DNA of 64,000 nucleotides from NCBI GenBank assembly GCA_000964245.1, contig LANB01000001.1, forward strand, positions 3,785,501 to 3,849,500, written 5' to 3'. This DNA is from Cellvibrionaceae bacterium 1162T.S.0a.05. GTDB taxonomy: Bacteria > Pseudomonadota > Gammaproteobacteria > Pseudomonadales > Cellvibrionaceae. A program made the translations under genes and the position numbers. Of the stretch, positions 1 through 8,239 are shown in pieces. Numbering within the stretch: the first letter of the stretch is position 1; each line of letters opens with the position of its first letter. Below the pieces are notes generated by a model that made no database searches, was not told the DNA's origin, and was given only the letters and a program-made list of their open reading frames with translations.

Positions 1-2067
1 GACAATAATTTCTTCTTCAGCCTGTGCAAGTTCCGGGGCAAATAGTGCGAGAAATTCTCTTGCATCCTCGTCTGCAAGAATCAGTGATTCGCCCACAATA
101 CTGTTGCCACTCATACCCGTTCCCAAGGTGAGTGGGTGCGCCTCATCATCCATGTTTAGTCCTAAAATTGTTGCCATCGTCCTGCGCAACCGAAAATTCT
201 CAACGACAACAACACGTCCGTTTTGTACGCCGCCATCTGTAATAATGTCGAGAGCCAGATTCACTCCGGCAAGTGTGCCACGGTAGCGTTGTAAATCCCC
301 ACTGCAGGCCAACCAACGCCGCTGACGATGCACTGGCCATTCGGCAGGTAAGGAAACCCCAAAGGCTTCTGCCAACCAGGATAAATGCGCTGTGGGTGTT
401 GTAGCAGGATCTAGCAGCACTTCTGAACTGGCAACTTGTGTTTCTATCGGTGTTAACGCTCCTTCAAAAGCCGCGAGCATGCGTTCACGAACATCAGCAC
501 CGTTCGCGCCAAGTGCATCCAGATTTTCATCGACCTGATATTCCTGACGAAAATGTTCCGGTAAGTAAGCCTCTTGATAGGAGAAGCGCGGATAAACGAT
601 TTTCAATGCGTGAATTGCGGGTGTTGTTCGTCCGTCACCTTCAAGAACGATACGCAACTGTAAATAACGCCCATTTAAGCGGCGAACAGGTCCGCCCTCT
701 CGCTGTAGCAGCAATTCAAACAAACCCGCTTCATTGAATTTACTTTCCACCAGGCCGCGCCCGAACGCGAGGTCTGAACGATGCCTGCACCAAAGCCATT
801 CAGGTTGTTCTATAAAGGGCTTTTCGCTTCGCTCTTCATCACTGTTAAAGACTTTGGCATAGATCCGAATTTTGCATGAGGGTGGAATACAGCCTTCGAG
901 ATATAACCGATGCCAGATAGTATTGGGGTGACCTGAATCAAATGTTTTTAACAAGGTTGCCATTGCGGCGACATGGTATTGCGGGCGTTTAAGTGGAAGT
1001 AATTCACGTGGGTATGCAGTAAAACCCGCAGTGTGTTCGGCACTGCCCTGTTCTATTTGGCTTTGATATCGCAAGCGTTTATCTGCACTACTTGCAAAAC
1101 GTGCTTGTACCTGGGAGAGCATGGGATAGCGTTCGCGAACTAAAATCGCTGTGCCATCCGAAAGAATACCTTCACGCTGAACATTGCTCAGCTGAACAAC
1201 CGGACAATCACGCTTGTTAAACGCGCTATCGCCCGATTCAGCCGGTAATAGCAGAGCCAGTCTATTGGTTGACACCCGTTGCATATCAACGGCAAAAGGA
1301 AAATTTTCTTCCAGCGCAAAAACGGTCCATTCCCCTGCGGCGTTTTGAAGCGTCCTTTTAAGAATAAATTGTTGGCCTGAGCCATTGTGAGTTAGAACAT
1401 AAAGCGCATCACTATCGCTGCACAATGCAAGCCCAACAAAATTGATAGGGTAAGCACCATGAAAATAGGCATCGAATGCTTTTGGGTTAAGTGCGAGCGG
1501 CTCAAAACGCGTTGTATCTGGTGTATAGGTATGTGGCAAGGGCTTGCCCGCACATGCGGATAACATGGTCTCGCCCATGGCCCAAAGCGTTGCATTGTCG
1601 TCAACACAAACACGCAGACTTTTTTCGGGTACGGTACAGGCCGCGTACCAGCGTTGTGCCAAATGAAAGAGAATTACGCCATGTTGATCACTGTCATTGG
1701 AATAAGCGATGGCAAGGTATTCACCTTTCTCACCGCCAATGCTGATATCTGTGAATGTCCCTGCGGGTGGTGTGACGGCTTGTAACATGCCATCCAGTAG
1801 CGGCTGAAAACCACGACCCGCATTGATTTCTATACGGTCGCCACCTGCTGATATACGCGCGTGCTGCGAAAAGTTATCGACCACCAGGGCGTGTGCATTT
1901 TGCCAGGCCTGCAAGCCGGTTGCAGCATCGATTTCAGCTAAACGCAGGCTCTGATTTTGCGCAAGACACAAGGCTTTTCTTTCCGGGTGCCATAGCATGC
2001 GCGTGGATCGTTGATCAAACTCATCGGCTTCGCGTAAAAGAAAACTTGACTGGCCGTTTATATCCAT
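1..2067 (-). CDS. CIS tail/baseplate protein (phage tail protein I / TIGR02242-like), 3' end outside window
   Basis: An open reading frame starts at ATG 2067 and stays open to the left edge, giving about 689 codons with the C-terminus missing. The N-terminal two thirds (residues 1-500) look like a repetitive beta-rich or propeller-like domain. From about residue 520 the protein resembles phage tail protein P2 gpI / TIGR02242, the wedge protein that follows gpJ in contractile tails; a region near residue 590 reads PTAHLSWLAEAFGVSLP and is followed by an Arg-rich RQRRWL stretch. The start codon lies one base beyond the stop codon of the gpJ-like gene (TGA 2069-2071), so translation is probably coupled. 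Expected role: baseplate wedge or fibre attachment in the contractile injection particle. The family call rests on remembered motif patterns and synteny. The missing C-terminus could hold a fibre or effector-docking domain. Confidence 0.75.
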   Translation of the reverse strand, partial: MDINGQSSFLLREADEFDQRSTRMLWHPERKALCLAQNQSLRLAEIDAATGLQAWQNAHALVVDNFSQHARISAGGDRIEINAGRGFQPLLDGMLQAVTPPAGTFTDISIGGEKGEYLAIAYSNDSDQHGVILFHLAQRWYAACTVPEKSLRVCVDDNATLWAMGETMLSACAGKPLPHTYTPDTTRFEPLALNPKAFDAYFHGAYPINFVGLALCSDSDALYVLTHNGSGQQFILKRTLQNAAGEWTVFALEENFPFAVDMQRVSTNRLALLLPAESGDSAFNKRDCPVVQLSNVQREGILSDGTAILVRERYPMLSQVQARFASSADKRLRYQSQIEQGSAEHTAGFTAYPRELLPLKRPQYHVAAMATLLKTFDSGHPNTIWHRLYLEGCIPPSCKIRIYAKVFNSDEERSEKPFIEQPEWLWCRHRSDLAFGRGLVESKFNEAGLFELLLQREGGPVRRLNGRYLQLRIVLEGDGRTTPAIHALKIVYPRFSYQEAYLPEHFRQEYQVDENLDALGANGADVRERMLAAFEGALTPIETQVASSEVLLDPATTPTAHLSWLAEAFGVSLPAEWPVHRQRRWLACSGDLQRYRGTLAGVNLALDIITDGGVQNGRVVVVENFRLRRTMATILGLNMDDEAHPLTLGTGMSGNSIVGESLILADEDAREFLALFAPELAQAEEEIIV

Positions 2068-2068
2068 A

Positions 2069-4228
2069 TCAACAAACCTCGGGAATCACGGGCGCCGGTA
2101 CGCCACTGCCATCCCGCGCTTCAGCCTCAATACCGCGTGGGAAGTCTGGCTGACCACTACCCGTTCCAACACTGACCCCCATGAGCATCGGCAATTGATA
2201 TTTTCGAAGTTTCACTTCTTCATTCATTGGCAGGCGACGCCAATGGTTTGTGCTTTTCTCGAAAATATCGAGTGCATTGACTGCACGTACGCCATTGACG
2301 CGTGCCACCTGGGTTTGCAGTTCGCTTGATTTCACGTTGACGCCCATTCCCCAACCTTGACCAAGCGCTCCGCCCGGCGCGAGTGACCATAAATAGTTTA
2401 TTAGCGTGTTTTGTACAGCCTGGCGGGTTTGTTGTTCATTTTCAGGGTCGAGCACGTCGATTTTTACTCCCACCGCAATAGGAATAAATTCCGGGCTCAG
2501 CACATATAATTCGGTGCCGATTAATAAACGTTGCAGAAGGTATTCAAAAACGTCCTTTAACAAGCCCTTACTGGGTTTTGGCGTTTTACGTAACGCGGGG
2601 GTTGCGGGTTTCAATACAAAAACACTGACCACTCCCTGCACATTTTCGCGCGCTGCATTGATATTCGCACCAGGCAGAAACCCTTCAAACACTTCGGCTC
2701 GCGCGACTGGATTAACAGGGTTGTTTTCACTAAGGATTTTAAAGTCCTGTTTGGTAACCGCTCGATTGCGGTGTGTGAGATAAAGTGGAATGCGTTTTTC
2801 CGCCTGGGTAACGGACTCTGCATCAATACCTCCTTTACAAGGCCATTCATGACGGAGATACACACGACTCGAATTGACAACTTCCTTGATTTCACCTGCT
2901 TGTAGATTGGTCTGCGAGCCACCGCCATAAAGATAATTTGCAATCCGGATGCGTTTCCCTTGAGGCGGGCGACGCCCACCTTCCAAACCATCACCAAAAT
3001 ATACAACGCCTTCATTGGCGTCCAGGCGATACACTTTTGCCTCACCGCCCTGATCTACGAGAAAGTCAACACGTTGCCAGCTTACCCAGGCCCCGTCTTC
3101 CTCAACTTGCAGAACAAGCGATTCGGGTGCAATATTTTTATCAGGCAATTTTGCAATTTGCCCGGGATTACCATTGCCAACCGCAATCACCAAATCCTTT
3201 TTCAATCCCTGTCCACTAACATCAACGCCGTTGGCTCCGAGATAGCCCAGTGTTAAATCCGGTTCGTCTTCCGCACTGAGACGCAACCAAAATGCGACAC
3301 GTTCGTTGGTCAAGGGTGCAGGTAATTCTGGCGGCAATTTTCCGAGACCTGAAAACATTGGGTCATCGAGCGTCAGCGTGTCGAAAAGCTCTGTATTGTC
3401 CGGGAGCCTGAGACGTACCACGCCCATTTCCCTGCCTCCGCGAGAGGAATCTGCAATGATTTCAAGCGGTAAATTAAGTAAATTACCCTCATCATCCAAT
3501 GACATCAGTTCCCAATTGAGTTTGCGTGCTTCAAGACTGGAAATCTCTTCTGCGTCGATATCGTCAGCCGGTGCAATCGCAATATTGAATATAATGCCTG
3601 TGAGATTTTCGATAACTTGCGTGCGTTCGTTGACCAACGTTTTTGGCAAGGTGCAGGCAATATAAAAATATTTATCCAGACTCTCTGTCAGGGACAAATT
3701 TTCCTGGCCAAGCTTGAAATTTTTCGGTTCAAAGGGTTGCGGGTTTTCTCCGCGCTTGATGCCAAACTGTTGGCGAAGCTCTTCGTGAGTGAGCCCCGTC
3801 GCCGTTAATTCATCGTCGCTCAGGCTTCGTTTGATCGAAACACTGAGCCCCAGCGGAGTTGGCTGTACCTCTCCGTGAGCGGTGAAGTGCTGGGAACTTG
3901 CCTTCAGTTGCGCGCCGTCGCGAATAAACCCTGGCAGGTTAACACTGCGCGGTCCGGAATCGATACAAACCAGCCCACGTGAGGGCTTTGCCATGCGCTG
4001 CGGAATTTGCAGTAAATTCATTACCGCACGACGCTGGCGTTCCGGAATTAAATTCATTCGGTAGAGAATGTTTTCTGTGAGATAGGCGAACAAATCGACC
4101 ATCGCATGAGCGGGATCACCGGGTGCAATTTGTGTTAGCTCCGGTAAATGCTTCTTGAGACGTTCGCGACCCTCTTCACTCAGGTCTTTAAAACGTCGAT
4201 CATCGAGGTTGGGAATCGGTAGTACCAT
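2069..4228 (-). CDS. putative baseplate assembly protein, gpJ/gp47-like (TIGR02243 type)
   Basis: This 719-aa protein starts at ATG 4228. Its N-terminus (LDDRRFKDLSEEGRERL, then PGDPAHAMVDLFAYLTENIL) is typical of the TIGR02243 putative baseplate assembly family, related to P2 gpJ and T4 gp6. It forms the wedge ring that joins hub and sheath and triggers contraction. The C-terminal half carries a gpJ-like pattern around residues 480-690 (LTHRNRAVTKQDFKIL, later a VNVKSSELQTQVARVNGVRAV stretch). It sits 15 nt after the gp25-like gene and ends just before the tail-protein gene, the usual gp25-gpJ-gpI order. No signal peptide or membrane segment is visible. Length fits the CIS version, which is longer than P2 gpJ. 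Confidence 0.9.
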   Translation of the reverse strand: MVLPIPNLDDRRFKDLSEEGRERLKKHLPELTQIAPGDPAHAMVDLFAYLTENILYRMNLIPERQRRAVMNLLQIPQRMAKPSRGLVCIDSGPRSVNLPGFIRDGAQLKASSQHFTAHGEVQPTPLGLSVSIKRSLSDDELTATGLTHEELRQQFGIKRGENPQPFEPKNFKLGQENLSLTESLDKYFYIACTLPKTLVNERTQVIENLTGIIFNIAIAPADDIDAEEISSLEARKLNWELMSLDDEGNLLNLPLEIIADSSRGGREMGVVRLRLPDNTELFDTLTLDDPMFSGLGKLPPELPAPLTNERVAFWLRLSAEDEPDLTLGYLGANGVDVSGQGLKKDLVIAVGNGNPGQIAKLPDKNIAPESLVLQVEEDGAWVSWQRVDFLVDQGGEAKVYRLDANEGVVYFGDGLEGGRRPPQGKRIRIANYLYGGGSQTNLQAGEIKEVVNSSRVYLRHEWPCKGGIDAESVTQAEKRIPLYLTHRNRAVTKQDFKILSENNPVNPVARAEVFEGFLPGANINAARENVQGVVSVFVLKPATPALRKTPKPSKGLLKDVFEYLLQRLLIGTELYVLSPEFIPIAVGVKIDVLDPENEQQTRQAVQNTLINYLWSLAPGGALGQGWGMGVNVKSSELQTQVARVNGVRAVNALDIFEKSTNHWRRLPMNEEVKLRKYQLPMLMGVSVGTGSGQPDFPRGIEAEARDGSGVPAPVIPEVC

Positions 4229-4243
4229 AGTCTCGTCACTTTT

Positions 4244-4636
4244 TTAGAGCTGATTCAAATCCAGGCTAAGGGTCAATTGGTTTACCTTCCGTGTGTATCG
4301 CATCTGGTAACGAATAATGATGTGAACAGTTGAAAGACTTTCGTTATCTGCAAGTACATTCACGTTTTCCACCAGGACGCGTGTTTCCCATTGTTCTATC
4401 GCCTTTTTAACAACATTGGCAATAAGATTGCGTGTGGTGACATTGTTTGGTTGGTGGATAAAATCCAGCAATCCCGCACCAAATCGGCTTCGGCGAATGC
4501 GCTCTCCGGGGCGTGTCAATAAAATATTACGAATGACTTCGCGTACGCTTTCATCATCGTTTGCATAGTCAAACCGCCCTTCCGGGCTGATACCGCCGAG
4601 AGGCCAACTCATTACTTTTGGTACCGGTACATTCAT
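4244..4636 (-). CDS. GPW/gp25-like baseplate wedge protein
   Basis: A 130-aa protein of the T4 gp25 / P2 gpW lysozyme-like baseplate family. Visible family features are the early WPL segment, DDESVREVIRNILLTRPGER and the FGAGLLDFIHQP stretch; the usual gp25 sequence is TRPGER-RP-FG. In contractile tails this protein starts sheath polymerisation and links the wedge to the first sheath ring. I chose ATG 4636 (MNVPVPK), 5 nt after the stop of the preceding gene, because an earlier in-frame ATG at 4669 would overlap that gene by 28 nt and adds residues not expected in the family. It lies directly upstream of the gpJ-like gene, as expected for a tail-baseplate operon. Confidence 0.9.
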   Translation of the reverse strand: MNVPVPKVMSWPLGGISPEGRFDYANDDESVREVIRNILLTRPGERIRRSRFGAGLLDFIHQPNNVTTRNLIANVVKKAIEQWETRVLVENVNVLADNESLSTVHIIIRYQMRYTRKVNQLTLSLDLNQL

Positions 4637-4641
4637 AGTTG

Positions 4642-6291
4642 TCACTTGATTTTTGGAAAAGGTAAACAAATTTTTATCCAGGGCAGCCAGAAGAAAATGA
4701 TGTTCAAGAGGGAGATCATAATCATTAATAAAATCATGGCGACCAGGGTGATTACCGGCAAACTAAAGGAGCAAATCCATTGAATACCGATACCACTGGG
4801 TTCTTCTTCCGGCAACACATCTTCACTTGCCCCTTTTTTTAAGTTCAGCGCATTCAGCAGATTAAAGGTATCGGGCGGTGTGATCATACCTACACCTTTC
4901 GCCAATCCGGAGCGCAAATCTTTCAAGGACGGCATTTGTATGGCCGAGGGTCGGCTGGCATTGGGATCAAAGGGGCCTGCGACACGAAACAATTCACTAC
5001 GCACATCTTCGCCACCCCAATAAATCCGCTCTTTCCCGTTGTCGTCTTTGGCTCGAACAAAAGGTACGATTTGATACAGATCCTCTTTCTCCTGGCGAAA
5101 CTTTGGAATCGGCATCTCATTGGCAAGTGCTGTTGCATTGCTGAGCACACGGTCATTGAGCAGAGAGCGAAATTCCCGTGCGTCGCTGGGACTAATAAAA
5201 AGTGAATAGGTTAATGCATTACCTTTGCGGTCAGGAAGATTACTGAACGTCACCGAATTGATACTGCCAGCTTTGTCAATTTCTTTTTCCTGTAACGCAA
5301 GCCACTCAATGAGTGGATTCGAGTCATTGTCGAAGTTTGCTTGCAACCAGGACCATAAAGAGTATTTTTGATATTGTTTGTAATACTGCTTACTTTCATC
5401 GCTAAAATTAGTGATTAGCTGCTGCTCGACAGCTGCGCCTGCATGATAGAAATAGACTGTACGTGCGAGTTCTTCGAGCTCTTTATTTTCGTTTATCCCC
5501 TGCTCTCCCAAGTGATAACGATTCAACAATAAGCGTAACAATTCAAAAAACTCTCTGGAGGGTTTGCCATCTTCTACGGGCCTGGCGTAGCGCGTCAACC
5601 AGGCTTTTTTGCCGCTGTCACGGAGTCCATAGGGCCAGGGTAAATGCTTTTTCGCCGCACTTTTAAATTCCTGCAACGAATTGGAATCAAACGGCGAAGC
5701 GCTATCTTTCCTGCGTATATAGGTACCACCGAGTGGAATAAAACCATACAAAATGGTTTTACGTTTTCCATTCTCGTCAACAGCCGCTTGCTTGTGCAAA
5801 GGATGCGTCTTTTCGCCCGTATAGGTCGGCACATTCTCACGCGGATGCAACACGCCATTTCGACACATCCGCCGGTGCACATCAGGATCACGTAAACCTG
5901 TTGCGCTTTCTTCCCAACCGAGTGCTTCATCGTTTTCGAGCATCCAGCTGTATTCCTTACCTGAGTGCCGTTTACGTATCACAAAGCCTGCACTAGTGAT
6001 TTTACTTTCGTCCAGTGCCGGCATCCCCAGGCGGCGACACACGACTTCACAACTAAATAGATAAAAAGTTCGGTGCATAGGGAGACGCAGTACAAGATTT
6101 TTGTCATGGCGACTAAAACGGTCTTCACTCTGCCAGCCAAGTGCATCGTTGGTATCCAGTAAATGGGATTGCAAATCCTGCTGAAAACGGCCGATAAAAT
6201 CAGGAATAAGATAACGATGAAGCTGACCGCCTGTTTTTTTATAGTAGGGTGCTTGTAGTTTTACATCGTGAAAGGGAACAGGCATATTCAT
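4642..6291 (-). CDS. CIS-associated protein of unknown function with C-terminal membrane segment
   Basis: A 549-aa protein whose family I do not recognise. Residues 1-480 are hydrophilic and look globular, with aromatic-rich patches (YSLWSWLQANFDND) and no catalytic motif I can name. Near the C-terminus (about residues 500-540) there is a long hydrophobic stretch, ICSFSLPVITLVAMILLM followed by IMISLLNIIFFWLPW, which reads as one or two transmembrane helices, ending in a short basic tail. The gene lies between spike and gp25, where phage tails have no membrane protein. It could anchor the baseplate to the inner membrane, be a membrane-targeted cargo, or act like the membrane protein CisA reported in Streptomyces CIS clusters; only position supports these ideas. 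Confidence 0.6.
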   Translation of the reverse strand: MNMPVPFHDVKLQAPYYKKTGGQLHRYLIPDFIGRFQQDLQSHLLDTNDALGWQSEDRFSRHDKNLVLRLPMHRTFYLFSCEVVCRRLGMPALDESKITSAGFVIRKRHSGKEYSWMLENDEALGWEESATGLRDPDVHRRMCRNGVLHPRENVPTYTGEKTHPLHKQAAVDENGKRKTILYGFIPLGGTYIRRKDSASPFDSNSLQEFKSAAKKHLPWPYGLRDSGKKAWLTRYARPVEDGKPSREFFELLRLLLNRYHLGEQGINENKELEELARTVYFYHAGAAVEQQLITNFSDESKQYYKQYQKYSLWSWLQANFDNDSNPLIEWLALQEKEIDKAGSINSVTFSNLPDRKGNALTYSLFISPSDAREFRSLLNDRVLSNATALANEMPIPKFRQEKEDLYQIVPFVRAKDDNGKERIYWGGEDVRSELFRVAGPFDPNASRPSAIQMPSLKDLRSGLAKGVGMITPPDTFNLLNALNLKKGASEDVLPEEEPSGIGIQWICSFSLPVITLVAMILLMIMISLLNIIFFWLPWIKICLPFPKIK

Positions 6292-6343
6292 TTAACTTGC
6301 TCCGTTTTCATTTGCCTACCGGCTTTGTATTGCGTCCTGATGG

Positions 6344-6991
6344 TTACCATATGTTGCCCGCTCCCGGTGTGTAGGAAGTGCCGACAACGGCATTGGAGAT
6401 ATCGGTATCAGATTGGATTACCCCGCTAAACTGTGAAATACCTGCATTCGCTTTAATTTGCGCGGCGTTCATTTCAATATTGGTTGCATCGAGTACAATT
6501 TTGCTGCCGCTAAGCTTTACTTCCGAGCTATCCATTTTGATGCTCTGATTAGCACGTTTAATTTCGATTTCGCCACCGTTACTGTCGTTGATTGTGAGGC
6601 TATAACCACTCGGTGTGCGGATTTCTAACTTGGGTCCATCCGCGTCATCAAACTCCATGACGGTTCCAGCAGGTGTTCGTACAACATAGTGATCCTCGTG
6701 CGCATCAGCATCTTCCGGGACGGAATTCTGGCCTGCCCAGATACTTCCCAGAACCAACGCCTGGTCCTGAGTTACAAAGGTCACTACGACAATTTCCTCA
6801 ATACGCGGGATGCAACAAACTCCATAATTTTGTCCGGCAGACGGCACAATCAAGCTTGCCCAAATTTCCAGATCATTGGCATATAAGCGAACTTTTATAC
6901 GGCCGCGGCCTTCACTATCGACGTTGTCAACCACTTGCCCAAGTTGCACGGCGTGGAACTGACCCAAGGTGTGCGATGTTAAAATACTCAT
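6344..6991 (-). CDS. baseplate spike protein, gpV/VgrG-tip-like
   Basis: A 215-aa spike protein. Residues 10-100 form the gpV-type OB-fold (LGQVVDNVDSEGRGRIKVRL, then a GYGV/EEIVVVTF-like pattern and VLGSIWAG). The rest (about 105-200) is short repeating beta-strands (KLEIRTPSGYSLTIND, GGEIEIKRANQSIKMD), typical of a triple-stranded beta-helix needle. In CIS it trimerises on the hub and pierces the target membrane. There is no PAAR domain at the C-terminus, so a separate tip protein would be needed. Its ATG overlaps the hub stop codon by 4 nt. The glycine-rich end (YTPGAGNIW) may be the blunt tip. Confidence 0.88.
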   Translation of the reverse strand: MSILTSHTLGQFHAVQLGQVVDNVDSEGRGRIKVRLYANDLEIWASLIVPSAGQNYGVCCIPRIEEIVVVTFVTQDQALVLGSIWAGQNSVPEDADAHEDHYVVRTPAGTVMEFDDADGPKLEIRTPSGYSLTINDSNGGEIEIKRANQSIKMDSSEVKLSGSKIVLDATNIEMNAAQIKANAGISQFSGVIQSDTDISNAVVGTSYTPGAGNIW

Positions 6992-8034
6992 GCCTGCCCC
7001 ACTGCCCTATTCACCTTAAGTTGCGTTTCATAGCCATTACTGGCGTCAAAGCAATGCGCGCAATGCACAATTTGATAGTTGCCTTCCATTCGTGAAGACA
7101 CACCCGTTAGACAAATTTCACGACCGCTTTTAAGCTCCGGTTCGCCAACACAGGAAATGTCGCCACTAATAAAACGACGCGCGTTGCGATCAAAATGTGC
7201 GCGTGCATATTTTCCGGCTTCATCCTGATCGCGTGGTACAGGTTGCGGAACAATATTGTCTCCAGGCCAACTCAATTCATCTGCAAGGTTTTTTGCAGTC
7301 GTCCCCTCTCCAGGGTTTTCGAGCGCGTCTACTTCTTCCAGCAAATCCTCATTTGTTGAAATATTAAATCCTTTCACCGTCACCTTGAGCGGTTGATGAT
7401 TCAGGTCCGCAATAAGGCGAACTTTTTTGGCGCTATCACGTGCGCTTAATTCAAGGGGCGCGGAATCAGGTTCTTCAGGTTTTGCACGCAGGCTACCGTT
7501 GTCGATACGTAAGGCACAGCCGTGCGCATGTAAGAGGCGTGAAAGAAATGCGAGATTGCTTTCATTCATTTGATAATAAGTGGATACCGCAGAAGACACG
7601 TTAACATCAGGATTTAATCCGACTTCGCCGGCTATTGTGTTAACAATATCGTCAATGGACTGGTCTTCGAATACCCGGCTCTCCCGCTGGCGGGCGAGAA
7701 TATGCATTTTATCCTGAAGTAATAAAATGATTTGTGGTGCGCTATTGCCGTAGCGTTCCTCCACAGCGGTAATATCACCACTGAATATCGGAATATCCTG
7801 ATTTTCTCCCATTAAAAGCTCAATTTTTTTTCCGAAACCGAGGCCTTGAAAACCAAAACCTGATTCAGCCGCTTCACCGGACTGTATCCAATTACTTGCT
7901 GTTAACTCGCCGTGAGCCATGCCCGACAACGGAAGATTAATAACAAATGAACTGAGCGCTTGCCTTAGGTCGTCATTCTCTTCGTCATCAATTTTGATGA
8001 GAGGCTTGATGTCTATAAAAGAATCCTGAGTCAT
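6988..8034 (-). CDS. tail hub protein, phage late control gpD / gp27-like
   Basis: A 348-aa hub protein of the phage late control D family. It forms the trimeric adaptor between the inner tube and the spike. Signs of the family are the beta-barrel N-terminus (ELTASNWIQSGEA, ending GDITAVEERYG), the segment QSIDDIVNTIAGEVGL, and YYQMNESNLAFLSRLLHAHGCALRID, which resembles the conserved gpD/VgrG segment with Gln-x-Asn-Glu-Ser and Phe-Leu-x-Arg-Leu. The C-terminal part has SRMEGNYQIVHCAHCFD. It is followed by the spike with a 4-nt overlap, the usual gpD-gpV pairing. Start ATG 8034 is the first available in frame after the preceding small gene. Confidence 0.88.
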   Translation of the reverse strand: MTQDSFIDIKPLIKIDDEENDDLRQALSSFVINLPLSGMAHGELTASNWIQSGEAAESGFGFQGLGFGKKIELLMGENQDIPIFSGDITAVEERYGNSAPQIILLLQDKMHILARQRESRVFEDQSIDDIVNTIAGEVGLNPDVNVSSAVSTYYQMNESNLAFLSRLLHAHGCALRIDNGSLRAKPEEPDSAPLELSARDSAKKVRLIADLNHQPLKVTVKGFNISTNEDLLEEVDALENPGEGTTAKNLADELSWPGDNIVPQPVPRDQDEAGKYARAHFDRNARRFISGDISCVGEPELKSGREICLTGVSSRMEGNYQIVHCAHCFDASNGYETQLKVNRAVGQA

Positions 8035-8049
8035 ATCCTGATTGCCTTC

Positions 8050-8217
8050 CTAATCAAATTCCAGTCGTTGGCGTCGTTCTTCAATTAAATTTAGGGTTTG
8101 CAGTAATTGGTATTCAGGTTCGGTAACAGGCATACGCTCCTGAATCGGTTTCGATTGCACATCAGCAACAGGAGCTTGTGGGACTTCTGCGGTAACTTCA
8201 TTAATAAATACAGGCAT
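8050..8217 (-). CDS. 55-aa CIS-associated small protein (DUF5908-like)
   Basis: A short open frame from ATG 8217 to TAG 8050 encodes 55 residues beginning MPVFINEVTAEV and ending in a charged helix (YQLLQTLNLIEERRQRLEFD). It fills the gap between the tube-domain protein and the hub, so it sits inside the operon. Short proteins with a MPxxIxE-type start and this location in CIS loci are grouped as DUF5908; I assign that only by resemblance. Its function is unknown. The C-terminal helix with a Leu/Arg pattern could bind the hub or spike during assembly. It is too short for coding statistics, so support comes from position, good start context and absence of another gene here. Confidence 0.6.
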   Translation of the reverse strand: MPVFINEVTAEVPQAPVADVQSKPIQERMPVTEPEYQLLQTLNLIEERRQRLEFD

Positions 8218-8239
8218 CTTTTTTTCCGTCGTTACTCAA

